Positions 1 through 8,573 of a stretch of DNA of 22,193 nt are shown here, piece by piece (the stretch's first letter is position 1; each line of letters begins with the position of its first letter). The stretch is from CAYTRP01 sp964625145 (GTDB lineage Bacteria; Sumerlaeota; Sumerlaeia; SLMS01; JAHLLQ01). Under the pieces are notes generated by a model. That model searched no databases. It was not told the origin of the DNA and worked only from the letters and a program-made list of their open reading frames with translations. The position numbers were made by a program, and so were the translations under genes. The DNA is taken from NCBI GenBank assembly GCA_964625145.1, contig CAZVAQ010000047.1, positions 1-22,193 on the forward strand, written 5' to 3'.

Positions 1-2
1 AC

Positions 3-1889
3 GTGGCGGCCAACCTGGGCGCGCAGCTGCTCACGCTCAAGTTCAGCCGCGAGGATCGGGCCCCGTCGGTGATCGTTGGCCGCTCGGTGGCGGAGCTGGT
101 GGATCTGGCCGTCGGCGGACCCGGCAACGATTGGATGGAGGTGGCCTATGACGTGCCCGGCAAGGGGCGTGTCGTGGAGGCCACCGTTGCCCGCGTGCGC
201 AACGGCGTCGTGGCAAACTACACCGACCCGGCCATGCGCCGCCGCGATCCGGACTGTATGGTGATCGCCGATAGCGAGCCGACGAACAAGCCCACCTACG
301 ATGCGCGGTTCGGCGAGTCCTTTGACCGGGTTCGCGGGGAGACCTTGAAGTGGCTGGCGACCCAGCCGCTTTGTGTTTTCGCGTTCGAGACGGGGCATTC
401 GGGCCTGGGTGAGCCGGCGATTGCCGTGGCTCCGGCCAACGCGGCGTTCTTCGCCCTCGGGTTGGCGCTGCTGCAGGGGATCATGGATCCGGAGAAGTTG
501 CCGAAGGATTTCAAGTCCGAGGCGATCATCTACACCGCGCCGCCATTCCGCCACACGCACTATCAGGGGAAGCAGGTGGTCGTGCACAATCGCCGCCCCG
601 ACATCTACGAGATGTTCAGCTACAACCTGTACCCCGGTCCCAGCGCGAAGAAGGGCGTGTACGGGATGTTGATCGACCAGGGGGAGAAGGAGGGATGGAT
701 CACCGCGCATTGCTCGGCCGTACGCGTGGTGACGCCGTACGACCTGGAAGTGGTGATCATGCACGAAGGCGCCAGCGGCGGAGGAAAGAGCGAGATGCTG
801 CAACCGCCACAGCGGCGCACGGACGGCCGGTTGCTGCTCGGCGTGAACACTGTGACGGGTGAAGAGCGCTTCATCGAAATGATGCGCACGTGCGACCTGC
901 ATCCCGTGTGCGATGACATGGGCCTGTGCCATCCGGCCGTGCAGCACCGCGACGGCAAGTTGTACCTGGTCGATGCGGAGGACGCATGGTTCGTGCGCGT
1001 GGACCACATCGACATGTACGGCAAGGAACCGGAGCTGGAGCGCCTGTGCGCGTGTCCGCCGGAGCCGCTGCTCTTCATGAACATCGACGCCGTGCCCCGC
1101 AGCCGGGCGATGATCTGGGAACACGTCGAGGACGCGCCCGGCAAGCCATGTCCGAACCCGCGCGTCATCCTGCCGCGGAAGATCATCCCGAACATCGTGC
1201 CGCAGGACCAGGAAGTGCGCGTCGACATTCGCAGCATCGGCGTGCGCACGCCGCCTTGCACGCGCGAGAAGCCGAACTATGGAATCATGGGCCTCGTGCA
1301 CATCCTGCCACCGGCGCTGGCGTGGTTGTGGCGCCTTGTGATGCCTCGCGGCCACGCGAACCCCAGCATCGTATCGTCCGACGCGTTGGCCAGCGAGGGC
1401 GTCGGCAGCTACTGGCCCTTTGCGACGGGTCGGCAGGTGCCACAGGCGAACCTGCTGCTCGACCAGATCCAGCGCAGCCCCGCGGTGGATTACGTGCTGA
1501 TCCCCAACCAACACATCGGCGCGTGGAAGGTGGGCTTCATGTCCGAATGGATCACGCGCGAATACCTGGCGCGGCGCGGCAACGCGCGGTTCCAGAAGAA
1601 GCAATTGGTCGAATGCCGCTGCCCGATTCTGGGCTATGCGCTCTACACGATGCGCGTGGAGGGTTTCACGATTCCGCGTTGGTTCCTGCAGGTGGAGACG
1701 CAACCGGAGGTCGGCGAGGAGGGGTACGACGGCGGTGCGGAGATGCTGGATACGTTCTTCCGCAAGACGCTGTTGCCATTCCTGGAGCCCGACCTCTCGC
1801 CGCTGGGCCGCGCGATCATCCAATGCTTCCTCGATGGCGGAACGGTGTCGGACTTTGAGGGCTTCTTCCCCTCGACGCATCGGCATTAA
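3..1889 (+). CDS. DUF4914 family protein, PEP carboxykinase-like P-loop (possibly 5' partial)
   Basis: No biochemical function is known to me for this family; I recognise it as DUF4914 from its overall sequence. A P-loop-like GASGGGKS lies at residues 256-263 inside HEGASGGGKSEM. It is followed by a kinase-2-like VDAEDAW (323-329), a CPNPRVILPRKIIPNIV stretch (383-399) and an HILPPALAWLW stretch near 433. These resemble, in order, the P-loop, the GDDEHxW metal-site region, the NTRVxYPxxxIPN strand and the GVLPP loop of ATP-dependent PEP carboxykinases, so a PCK-like nucleotide-binding core is inferred. Cysteines cluster at 297-309 (CDLHPVCDDMGLC). I could not identify an oxaloacetate-binding site, so PEP carboxykinase activity should not be assumed. 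The start used is a GTG two bases inside the window; the reading frame is open to the edge, so the true start may lie upstream. It converges on the PFOR gene with a 105-base spacer. Cytosolic; no signal or membrane segment. Confidence 0.8.
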   Translation: MAANLGAQLLTLKFSREDRAPSVIVGRSVAELVDLAVGGPGNDWMEVAYDVPGKGRVVEATVARVRNGVVANYTDPAMRRRDPDCMVIADSEPTNKPTYDARFGESFDRVRGETLKWLATQPLCVFAFETGHSGLGEPAIAVAPANAAFFALGLALLQGIMDPEKLPKDFKSEAIIYTAPPFRHTHYQGKQVVVHNRRPDIYEMFSYNLYPGPSAKKGVYGMLIDQGEKEGWITAHCSAVRVVTPYDLEVVIMHEGASGGGKSEMLQPPQRRTDGRLLLGVNTVTGEERFIEMMRTCDLHPVCDDMGLCHPAVQHRDGKLYLVDAEDAWFVRVDHIDMYGKEPELERLCACPPEPLLFMNIDAVPRSRAMIWEHVEDAPGKPCPNPRVILPRKIIPNIVPQDQEVRVDIRSIGVRTPPCTREKPNYGIMGLVHILPPALAWLWRLVMPRGHANPSIVSSDALASEGVGSYWPFATGRQVPQANLLLDQIQRSPAVDYVLIPNQHIGAWKVGFMSEWITREYLARRGNARFQKKQLVECRCPILGYALYTMRVEGFTIPRWFLQVETQPEVGEEGYDGGAEMLDTFFRKTLLPFLEPDLSPLGRAIIQCFLDGGTVSDFEGFFPSTHRH

Positions 1890-1920
1890 GGGCGCGGTGA
1901 CGAACAAGTGTGAGTGCAAA

Positions 1921-1966
1921 GTGGCCACCCAACACTGTCAGTCAGGTGGCCACCCAACACTGTCAG
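1921..1966. repeat. Tandem direct repeat, 21-bp unit with 25-bp period, two copies
   Basis: Two identical 21-bp copies (1921-1941 and 1946-1966) start GTGGCCACCCAACACTG and end TCAG, separated by TCAG. Each holds the palindrome GTGGCCAC. The pair sits between the convergent DUF4914 and PFOR genes. Repeated TGTCA/GGCCACC motifs resemble the multiple terminal repeats of IS21-family elements, but no transposase is present, so this would be a remnant end at most. Confidence 0.75.
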
Positions 1967-1967
1967 C

Positions 1968-1989
1968 CACCCCTTCAGCCTTCATCCCT
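1968..1989. repeat. GA-rich dispersed repeat copy (GGATGAAGGCTGAAGG)
   Basis: The minus strand reads GGATGAAGGCTGAAGG within this stretch. That 16-mer recurs three times in the array at 19091-19170. It lies just downstream of the PFOR stop codon, immediately after the 25-bp tandem repeat. Confidence 0.65.
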
Positions 1990-1994
1990 CCCCT

Positions 1995-4900
1995 TCACCC
2001 TCCCTCGCCTTCGCCCATGGGCCTCGTGCCCATGGCGGCCATGTATTCGTAGAGGGCGCGGCGGCGGGTGATGTCTGCTTCCGCTTCTTGGAGCAGTCGC
2101 TCTGCCTCCTCCGGGCGGCTTTGCGTCAGGCGACGATAGCGGCCCTCGGCGTACACGTAGTCCTTCAGCGGCAGGCGCGGGGCCTTGGCGTCCAGGTGCA
2201 GCGGGTTCTTGTCGCCATGGGCGCGCGGATCGAAGTGCAGCAATGGCCAGTGGCCGGAATCGACTGCTGCCTTCTGCTGATTCAGGCCGCACTTCATGTC
2301 GATGCCGTGCGCGATGCAATGCGCGTAGGCAATGATGAGCGACGGACCGTGATAGGACTCCGCCTCCAGGAAGCACTTGATGGCGTGGCTGTCGTTGGCA
2401 CCGAGGCAGACCTGCGCGACGTAGACAGTGCCGTATGCCATGGCCAGCAGCGGCAGATCCTTCTTGGCGGCTTGGCGGCCGCCGGTGGCGAAGCGCGCAA
2501 CGGCGCCGCGCGGCGTGGACTTTGAAGCCTGTCCGCCGGTGTTGGAGTACACTTCGGTGTCCAGCACCAACACGTTCACGTCGCGCCCGGAGGCGAGCAC
2601 GTGGTCGAGGCCGCCGAAGCCGATGTCATAGGCCCATCCGTCTCCGCCGATGATCCACACGGATCGGCGCACGAGGGCNNNNNNNNNNGGCAATGCCAAG
2701 CAGGGCGCGGACGTCATCCTCGCCGCGATGGGCAAGGCGGCGGCGCAATTCGATGACGCGTTCGCGCTGGGCGACGATTTCCTCCTCGGTATCCTGGCGC
2801 GCGGACAACAGGCGGTCCACCAGGTCGAGGCCGACGCGATCGGCCACGCGATGCAGCAGGATCTCGGCGAACTCGCGCTGCGAATCCAGGGCGACGCGCA
2901 TGCCCATGCCGAACTCGGCGTTGTCTTCGAACAGCGAGTTGGCCCACGCGGGTCCGCGGCCGTCCTTGTTCGTGGTCCACGGCGTCGTCGGCAGGTTTGC
3001 ACCATAGATCGACGAGCAACCGGTGGCATTGGCGATGAGGGCGCGATCGCCGAAGAGCTGCGTGAGGAGCTTCAGATACGGTGTCTGGCCGCAGCCGGAA
3101 CACGCGCCGCTGAACTCGAAGAGCGGCTCGAGCAACTGGATGTCCTTCACGCGGCTGTGATTGAGCATTGAACGGTCGATGTCGGGCAGCTTGGCGAAGA
3201 AATCCCAATGCGCGCGTTCGGCCTCGCGGTCGTCGGGACGCTGGATCATGTTCAGTGCCTTCAGGTCCGGGACCTTCTTGTCGGTGACCGGGCAGACCTC
3301 GACGCACAGTCCGCATCCGGTGCAGTCCTCGTGGGATACGGTGAGGACATACCGTTCGCCCTTGTGGTCGACGAACTTTGCCGCCGCGGAGAGGAACCCC
3401 TCCGGCGCGTTCTTCAGTTCATCGTCCGGAACAAGCTTGGCGCGAATGGCGGCGTGCGGGCATACCAGCACGCACTTGCCGCATTGCGCGCACAGGGCCG
3501 TGTTCACTTCCGGCACTTCCTCGGCGATGTTGCGCTTCTCAAACTTGGAGGTGCCCACCGGGTACGTGCCGTCGGGCGGGAACGCGCTGACGGGGAGACG
3601 GTCGCCTTCAAAGGCCGCGAGCTGCGCCAACACGTCGTGCTCAAACTTCGGTGCGTGACTCCATGGCGAGCGCTGCGGCATCACGCAGGCAAAGTCCTCC
3701 TGCGGGATCTTGATCTGGTGCAGGTGGCCCACGGCCATCTCCACCGCGCGCAGGTTGCGCTCGACGACTTCGTCACCAAGGCGGCCGTAGGTCTTGCGGA
3801 TGGAGGCGCGAATGGCGTCCATGGCCTGCTCGCGCGGCAGCACGTTGCTGAGGGCGAAGAAGCACGCCTGCAGGATCGTGTTTACGCGGCGCCCCAGGCC
3901 CGCCTCGCGCGCGACCTCTCCAGCGTCGATGACGAAGACCTTCAAGTGCCGCTGGCGCATGACCTCGCGTACCGGCTGCATCAGGTGGTCCCATGTGTGC
4001 TCGGGTCCGTGGTGACTGTTGATCAGCACCGTCGCGCCTTGCATCGCCGGCGCCAGCACGTCGATCTTGTCGAGCAGCTCGAACTGGTGGACGCCGATGA
4101 AGTGAGCCTCGCGCACCAGGTAGGGCGTGCGCAGCGGCTCGGGGCCGAAGCGCAGGTGCGAGACCGTCAGCGAGCCGGACTTCTTCGAATCGTAGACGAA
4201 GTAGCCCTGCGCGTGCAGGCCCGCTTCCTCCCCGATGATCTTGATGGTGTTCTTGCTGGCACCGACGGTGCCGTCGGACCCGAGGCCGTAGAAGACCGCG
4301 CGGGTTGTCTTGCTGCTGGCGGTGGAGTAGGATTCATCGACGGGCAAACTGAGATGCGTGACGTCGTCGACGATGCCGACGGTGAAGCGCCGCTTGGGAT
4401 CCGGCTTGGCCATTTCGTCGAAGACGGCCTTGGCCATGGGGGGGGTGAAGTCCTTGGACGCCAAGCCATAGCGCCCGCCAATGACCCGCGGCATTTGCTC
4501 AAAGCCGATCTGGTCCAACCAGGACGCCTCCTGCAGCGCGCCGACGACATCCAGGAACAATGGTTCGCCCACGGCGCCCGGTTCCTTGCAGCGGTCGAGC
4601 ACCGCGATGGTGCGAACGGTGCGGGGGAGGGCATCCAGGAAATGCTCGATGCTGAACGGGCGGTAGAGGCGCACCTTGAGCAGTCCGACCTTGCGGCCTT
4701 CGCTCATCTCGCGCTCCACCACGCTCTCCACCACCTCGCATGAAGAACCCATCGAGATGATGACGTGTTCGGCGTCCGGCGCACCGACGTACTCGAACAG
4801 CCGGTACTGGCGACCCGTCAGCGCCGCATAGTTGTCCATGGTGGATTGGAAAATCGACGGCGCGGCGAGGTAGTGCGGATTGCACGCCTCGCGCGATTGG

Positions 4901-5592
4901 AAGAACGCGTCGGGGTTTTGGGCCGTGCCGCGAAGGACAGGATGCTCCGGGTTCAGCGCGCGATTGCGATGGCGAAGGATGTGCACCGGCGAGACCAGCG
5001 CGCGCAGCACATCGTCGGAGGGGACGACGACGCCGGCGACCTCGTGCGAGGTGCGGAAGCCATCGAAGAAGTGCATGACCGGCAGGCGCGCTTCCAGCGT
5101 GGCCGCATGGGCGACGGCGGCCATGTCCGCCGCCTCCTGCACGGAGTTTGACACCAGCATCGCGCAGCCGGTCTGGCGCGCGGCCATCACGTCGCTGTGG
5201 TCGCCAAAGATGGACAGGGCATGGGTGGCGATGGCGCGGGCGGCGACGTGGACGACAAAGGGCGTCAGCTCGCCGGCGATCTTGTACAAATTGGGGATCA
5301 TCAGCAGCAGCCCTTGGGAGGCCGTGAATGTTGTGGCCAGGCTCCCCGCCATCAGGGCCCCGTGGATTGCGCCGGCCACGCCCCCCTCGCTCTGCATTTC
5401 GACCACCGACGGAATGGCCCCCCACAGGTTTGGCCGTCCGGCGCTGGCCCACTCATCGGTCCATTCGGCCATGGTGGAGCTGGGCGTGATGGGATAGATG
5501 GCGATGACCTCGCTGAGGCGATAGGCCACACGGGCAACGGCTTCGTTGCCGTCCATCATGGTATGGGTGGAGACGGGGTGTGTGGTGATCAT
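1995..5592 (-). CDS. nifJ: Pyruvate:ferredoxin (flavodoxin) oxidoreductase, interrupted by an assembly gap
   Basis: Homodimeric-type PFOR: oxidises pyruvate with CoA to acetyl-CoA and CO2 and reduces ferredoxin in the cytosol. The N-terminal part (2689-5592, about 968 residues) shows YPITPSS (33-39) and VEMQSEGG of the TPP/pyruvate domain, then GLGSDGTVGASK of the gamma domain and an EKR motif (about 684-686). A two-[4Fe-4S] ferredoxin domain follows, with CAQCGKCVLVCP (about 700) and CTGCGLCVEVCP (about 753). CSGCGQTP (about 831) and NATGCSS are cysteine ligands of the proximal cluster. The C-terminal part (1995-2678, 227 residues) carries GGDGWAYDIG, the DTEVYSNTGGQ TPP/Mg motif and the last cluster cysteine in AYAHCIAHG. 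Ten Ns at 2679-2688 throw the two halves out of frame. Family alignment leaves room for only a few residues, so this is an assembly break rather than a pseudogene. The C-terminal extension of Desulfovibrio PFOR is absent. Start ATG at 5592 has GGAG eight bases upstream. Stands alone, convergent with DUF4914. Confidence 0.95.
2679..2688. other. Assembly gap (10 N) inside the PFOR gene
   Basis: Ten Ns. The reading frame before the gap (ending LLGIA) and after it (starting ALVRRSVWIIGGDG) differ by one base when the Ns are counted literally. The ten is therefore a placeholder length. Confidence 0.98.
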
Positions 5593-5815
5593 GATAGTGG
5601 CTCCGGGCGGTTGGCTGACAAGGGCGACTTGCCAACTCGATGTTATCTGATTTTTCCCCAGCGCCGGGCAGAATGCAAGGGTTAGTTGGGGGGGTTGACA
5701 GATGGCCGGACTTGTGAGACCTAGAAGCCGGAAGGCATGCGCGAGGTTTCGGGTAGGTCGCCGGATGGCGGCAGCCGCAACGCGGTGGGATCCTACCCCT
5801 CGGGGCTTTCCAGAT
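5593..5815. promoter_or_regulatory. Spacer upstream of PFOR; weak promoter candidate
   Basis: A 223-base gene-free stretch between the PFOR start and the DUF3800 stop. On the minus strand a poor -35/-10 pair can be drawn: TTGCAT (5673-5678), 17 bases, AAAAAT (5650-5655). Matches to consensus are only 3/6 and 4/6, so it is a suggestion only. A perfect TTGACA on the plus strand (5695-5700) has no good -10 and no gene to serve. No structured RNA recognised. Confidence 0.2.
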
Positions 5816-6640
5816 TTATCGTGGCCACTCTGGGAATAGTTCTCCCCGCCGCCTGGCTTCTTCAGCCTCGGCGGGGAGGATTTTTATGCCATACCCCCAG
5901 ACGGTTCCCTGATGTCGATAAAACACGGGGCGAAGCGCGAGGGTGTAGCTGGGTTCGGTCAGTCCGTAGCGGTTGAGAGTCACTGCCTGAAACAGGCTTG
6001 AGGCAATGGCGTCGGCGATCTGAAGCCCCATTCTGCGGCCGGAGGTATATGTCTCGACTTGGTCGGGCCGAACAACGCTCGTATCGGCCCGATAGTCAAG
6101 TGCCTCTCGATTTGACTCCAAATGTCGCAGATAACTCGCCAATTCCGAGTAGTTCATGGTGCTTCGATTGGAGAATACCAGACGGACCGTCCCATTGCCT
6201 CCATCTGCTTCGTGGCGTGGTGCATCCCTGCAAAGCCATGAGATTCTCTCCACCAGCACCCTGATCCCCCAATGATAGAGACGATTGCCAACCTGAAAGT
6301 TTTCCGGTGATGTGAGGCGGGTCTTGTCAATGAGGACAGATGCAAGGCGGACTCTGGCTTGGGCAATCCTGCTGACATAATAACGCCGCTGCTCGTGCTT
6401 CAGATCCTTGAAATGCAGCGCGGCCTTGTCGGCGATCCTTTGGCCCTTGCCGGGATTGGCTTCGCTCCAGGCTGCGTTGATTGCCCTGCGCACATCATCG
6501 ACCAACTTCACCTGTTCCAGCTCGGTGGCCGCTCGAAAGACTGCGGCTCCGAGCACGAACCATTGCGAACTGTTGCGATCGAAAGCAAAGCCCTCGTCGC
6601 CGGATTCATCGATATAGGCAATAAAGGAGGGCTTCGGCAT
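5816..6640 (-). CDS. DUF3800 domain-containing protein
   Basis: A 274-residue cytosolic protein of the DUF3800 family. The hallmark AYIDESGDEGF is at residues 8-18, with acidic residues D11, E12 and D15 expected to form part of a metal site. A second family feature, GLQIADAIASSLFQA, lies near residues 206-220. DUF3800 proteins are thought to have an RNase H-like fold and often sit in mobile or defence-linked regions; no activity is established to my knowledge. Two sampled 60-base lines of this gene are 50-55% GC by hand count, against about 60-62% in PFOR and lysA, which suggests acquisition by transfer. It lies 115 bases downstream of the two small membrane genes on the same strand and is probably transcribed separately. 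No partner gene (methylase, helicase, toxin) is seen beside it. Confidence 0.85.
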   Translation of the reverse strand: MPKPSFIAYIDESGDEGFAFDRNSSQWFVLGAAVFRAATELEQVKLVDDVRRAINAAWSEANPGKGQRIADKAALHFKDLKHEQRRYYVSRIAQARVRLASVLIDKTRLTSPENFQVGNRLYHWGIRVLVERISWLCRDAPRHEADGGNGTVRLVFSNRSTMNYSELASYLRHLESNREALDYRADTSVVRPDQVETYTSGRRMGLQIADAIASSLFQAVTLNRYGLTEPSYTLALRPVFYRHQGTVWGYGIKILPAEAEEARRRGELFPEWPR

Positions 6641-6755
6641 GTCGCTGTCACCACGGGAAGCTCGGGATCTCGTCCAGAGGAGGCAGGCTCGACTCGCAGG
6701 ACACTTGATTTACTTCAACCAGAACTTTCGCATCTGATCAATTCTCCATCCCCCC

Positions 6756-7115
6756 TCACCACGGCCCGATGATCCAATCGAGCATCGCCATGACCAGCAC
6801 GCAGGCGGCGGCGCTGGCGGTGGCGAGGATGATCGTCAGCCGCCGGGCACGGACCGGGAAACCGTGCATGAGGAAATCGGCGAGCACTCCGCCCATGGCG
6901 CCCAGCACCGCCACCAGGACAAACCCGCCGAGGGCACCGTACAGGGCTGCGGCGATGAAGGCTTTGCCGGCGGCCGCCACGCCGCTTTCGTAACCGGCGA
7001 AGGGAATCGGGAACCGAAAGACCAGGGCGCAAAGCGACGCCATCGGGAACGCCAGCACCACGGCGGCGCCCGCGCCGACCAATGTGTTGTCTTTGAGCAG
7101 CGTTCGCAGGTTCAT
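6756..7115 (-). CDS. Small predicted inner-membrane protein, 119 aa
   Basis: Not recognised as a known family. The translation has three strong hydrophobic stretches, near residues 12-34, 49-78 (possibly a hairpin, Gly/Ala-rich) and 92-117, separated by short charged turns, so it is a multi-pass membrane protein. It ends IIGPW with TGA at 6756-6758. It starts six bases after the stop of the 68-residue membrane gene upstream, which argues for one transcript and translational coupling. Being short and hydrophobic with a tight operon neighbour makes it more credible than a chance ORF. Confidence 0.7.
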   Translation of the reverse strand: MNLRTLLKDNTLVGAGAAVVLAFPMASLCALVFRFPIPFAGYESGVAAAGKAFIAAALYGALGGFVLVAVLGAMGGVLADFLMHGFPVRARRLTIILATASAAACVLVMAMLDWIIGPW

Positions 7116-7121
7116 GAATGC

Positions 7122-7328
7122 TCAGACCATGCGTCCACCGGGTTCGCCGAGCTTGTGGGCCTGGTTCACCTGGTAGATGTAAAGGACGAGCAGGACAAGG
7201 GGACCGAGAAAAAAGCCGGCGATGAGGAACAAGACCTGGCGGAATTGGCAGAAGCCCAGCTCCATGGCCCACTTGGCGCTGATGACGCCGCAGGTGAACA
7301 TGGTGATGATGAGTACGGTCTCGGACAT
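7122..7328 (-). CDS. Very small predicted membrane protein, 68 aa
   Basis: Not recognised. I chose the ATG at 7328 (protein begins MSETVLIITM) over one 17 codons upstream, because a GGAAAGG purine run sits nine bases before it and the extra 17 residues are hydrophilic and unconvincing. Two membrane segments are visible, roughly residues 3-20 and 30-53, with a short polar link containing FCQFRQ. The C-terminus is hydrophilic (NQAHKLGEPGGRMV). First gene of a two-gene unit with the 119-residue membrane protein; the two may act as a pair, but no function can be given. Confidence 0.65.
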   Translation of the reverse strand: MSETVLIITMFTCGVISAKWAMELGFCQFRQVLFLIAGFFLGPLVLLVLYIYQVNQAHKLGEPGGRMV

Positions 7329-7344
7329 GGTGAGGCGCCTTTCC

Positions 7345-7373
7345 GGTCCCGGCTGCAAGCCTGACCAGGGACC
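7345..7373. promoter_or_regulatory. Inverted repeat GGTCCC-N17-GGGACC in divergent intergenic region
   Basis: Perfect 6-bp arms at 7345-7350 and 7368-7373 lie between the divergently transcribed small membrane genes and the LD-carboxypeptidase gene, within 17-45 bases of the 68-aa start codon. Could be an operator or a leader hairpin; arms this short can occur by chance. Confidence 0.25.
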
Positions 7374-7513
7374 ATTCAACCAAGGCGCATGCTGCGGATT
7401 GAGTCACGCGTGGGCAAGGGAATGGCCGCGGGATTGTGCGGTTCGTGCTCGCCCCGGCGGGGGAGCAGCCGCCACGCTTGCCAGCAATCATCTGCCCACA
7501 TGGAGTCGCAATC

Positions 7514-8467
7514 ATGACCCAGACGTTGAAGCACCCCTCTCCCCTCAAGCGCGGTGATTTGGTCGCGCTGATCTCGCCGTCGGGGCCGATGCCCTCGGCA
7601 GAGCGGCTGGAAGGTTGCCGAAAGGCGCTGGAGGCTCTCGGCCTGCGCGTGTGGGTGGGACCCAGTGCGGGAAACCGGATGGATTATCTGGGCGGCACCG
7701 ATGAGGAGCGCGCGGCGGATTTCAATGCGGCGCTGCGCAATCCGGAAATTCGCGGAATCTTCTGCTCGCGCGGGGGCTATGGTGCGGGGCGGATCCTGAA
7801 CGACCTGGATTACGCGGCTGCGCGCGCTGACAACAAGCTCTTCGCCGGCTTCAGCGACATCACCGCCTTTCACGGCGCGTTCTCCACCATGGTGGGATTG
7901 TCCACGCTGCACGCACCGACGATCGCGTATGCCTTTGTGACGGACGGCGACACGACGGATCTGGCGCGTAAGGTACTGGTGCATTCCATCACCAGCACCG
8001 AGCCGTTGGGCTCCATCCGCAAGGCGATGGAGTGGGCCGACGGCAACGCGCTCGTCGGCGGCAAGGCGCGGGGGCATTTGGTCGGCGGTTGCCTTTCCGT
8101 GTTGGTGACGCTGCTGGGCACGCCGCATTGCCCGGATCCGAAGGGCGGCATCCTATTCCTGGAAGACACGGGAGAGCAGCCCTACCGGCTGGATCGCTAC
8201 CTGACGCAACTGCGCATGAGCGGGTTCCTCGGCGAGCTGAACGGCATTGTTCTCGGTCAGTTCACGGACTGCAGCCCGGAGGGATCCTCCGGCCGCGACG
8301 ATGCGGACACGGTGATCGAGCGCTGCCTGAGGGACCTGAAGATCCCGATCCTGCGCAACTTCCCCATCGGCCACACTCCGCACAACGTCAGCCTCCCCAT
8401 GGGCTGCATGGCGACGCTGGACGCCGACGCGTGCGACCTGATTGTGGAAGAGGCGTTGTGCGTCTGA
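7514..8467 (+). CDS. ldcA: LD-carboxypeptidase (muramoyltetrapeptide carboxypeptidase), peptidase family S66
   Basis: Releases the terminal D-Ala from tetrapeptide stems of peptidoglycan fragments during cell-wall recycling, in the cytosol. The catalytic set of family S66 is present: nucleophile Ser114 in AGFSDITAFH, Glu217 in LFLEDTGEQPYRLDR and His287 in IGHTPHN. These fall almost exactly where the Pseudomonas enzyme has S115, E217 and H285. The N-terminal SPSGP and SRGGYGAGRIL (85-95) are typical family motifs. Length of 317 residues is normal. Start ATG at 7514 chosen because GGAG sits nine bases upstream and the family usually begins shortly before the LKRGDLVALISPSGP strand; the frame is open further upstream to 7436. 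No signal peptide. Monocistronic, divergent from the membrane-protein pair and convergent with the DUF1573 gene. Confidence 0.93.
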   Translation: MTQTLKHPSPLKRGDLVALISPSGPMPSAERLEGCRKALEALGLRVWVGPSAGNRMDYLGGTDEERAADFNAALRNPEIRGIFCSRGGYGAGRILNDLDYAAARADNKLFAGFSDITAFHGAFSTMVGLSTLHAPTIAYAFVTDGDTTDLARKVLVHSITSTEPLGSIRKAMEWADGNALVGGKARGHLVGGCLSVLVTLLGTPHCPDPKGGILFLEDTGEQPYRLDRYLTQLRMSGFLGELNGIVLGQFTDCSPEGSSGRDDADTVIERCLRDLKIPILRNFPIGHTPHNVSLPMGCMATLDADACDLIVEEALCV

Positions 8468-8511
8468 GTTGGTTCCGGGTTTCGGGTTCCGAGTTGGTTC
8501 AGAACAGAGAG

Positions 8512-8535
8512 AGTGCGGGCATCTCTGCCCGCACT
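8512..8535. terminator. Perfect 10-bp hairpin between convergent genes
   Basis: AGTGCGGGCA (8512-8521) and TGCCCGCACT (8526-8535) pair perfectly around a TCTC loop, between the stops of ldcA and the DUF1573 gene. There is no T-tract on either side, so it is not a textbook intrinsic terminator. It may act as a bidirectional transcript end or be a copy of a dispersed palindromic repeat. Confidence 0.55.
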
Positions 8536-8573
8536 ACCCCTGCATTACATGATTCTGGCGTTCCGAGCTGTTG

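Noticed and set aside
2012..2035. CCCATGGG palindromes as a terminator or operator
   Set aside because: They lie inside the PFOR coding end (AAMGTRPMGEG) and are explained by Met-Gly codons.
3208..4743. 511-codon open frame on the plus strand opposite PFOR
   Set aside because: Lies wholly antisense to a fully conserved PFOR sequence; long stop-free antisense frames are expected in GC-rich genes, and the translation has no motif.
5695..5723. TTGACA on the plus strand as a promoter for an ORF at 5737-5976
   Set aside because: No acceptable -10 at 16-18 bases, and the ORF overlaps the 3' end of the DUF3800 gene in antisense with no motif.
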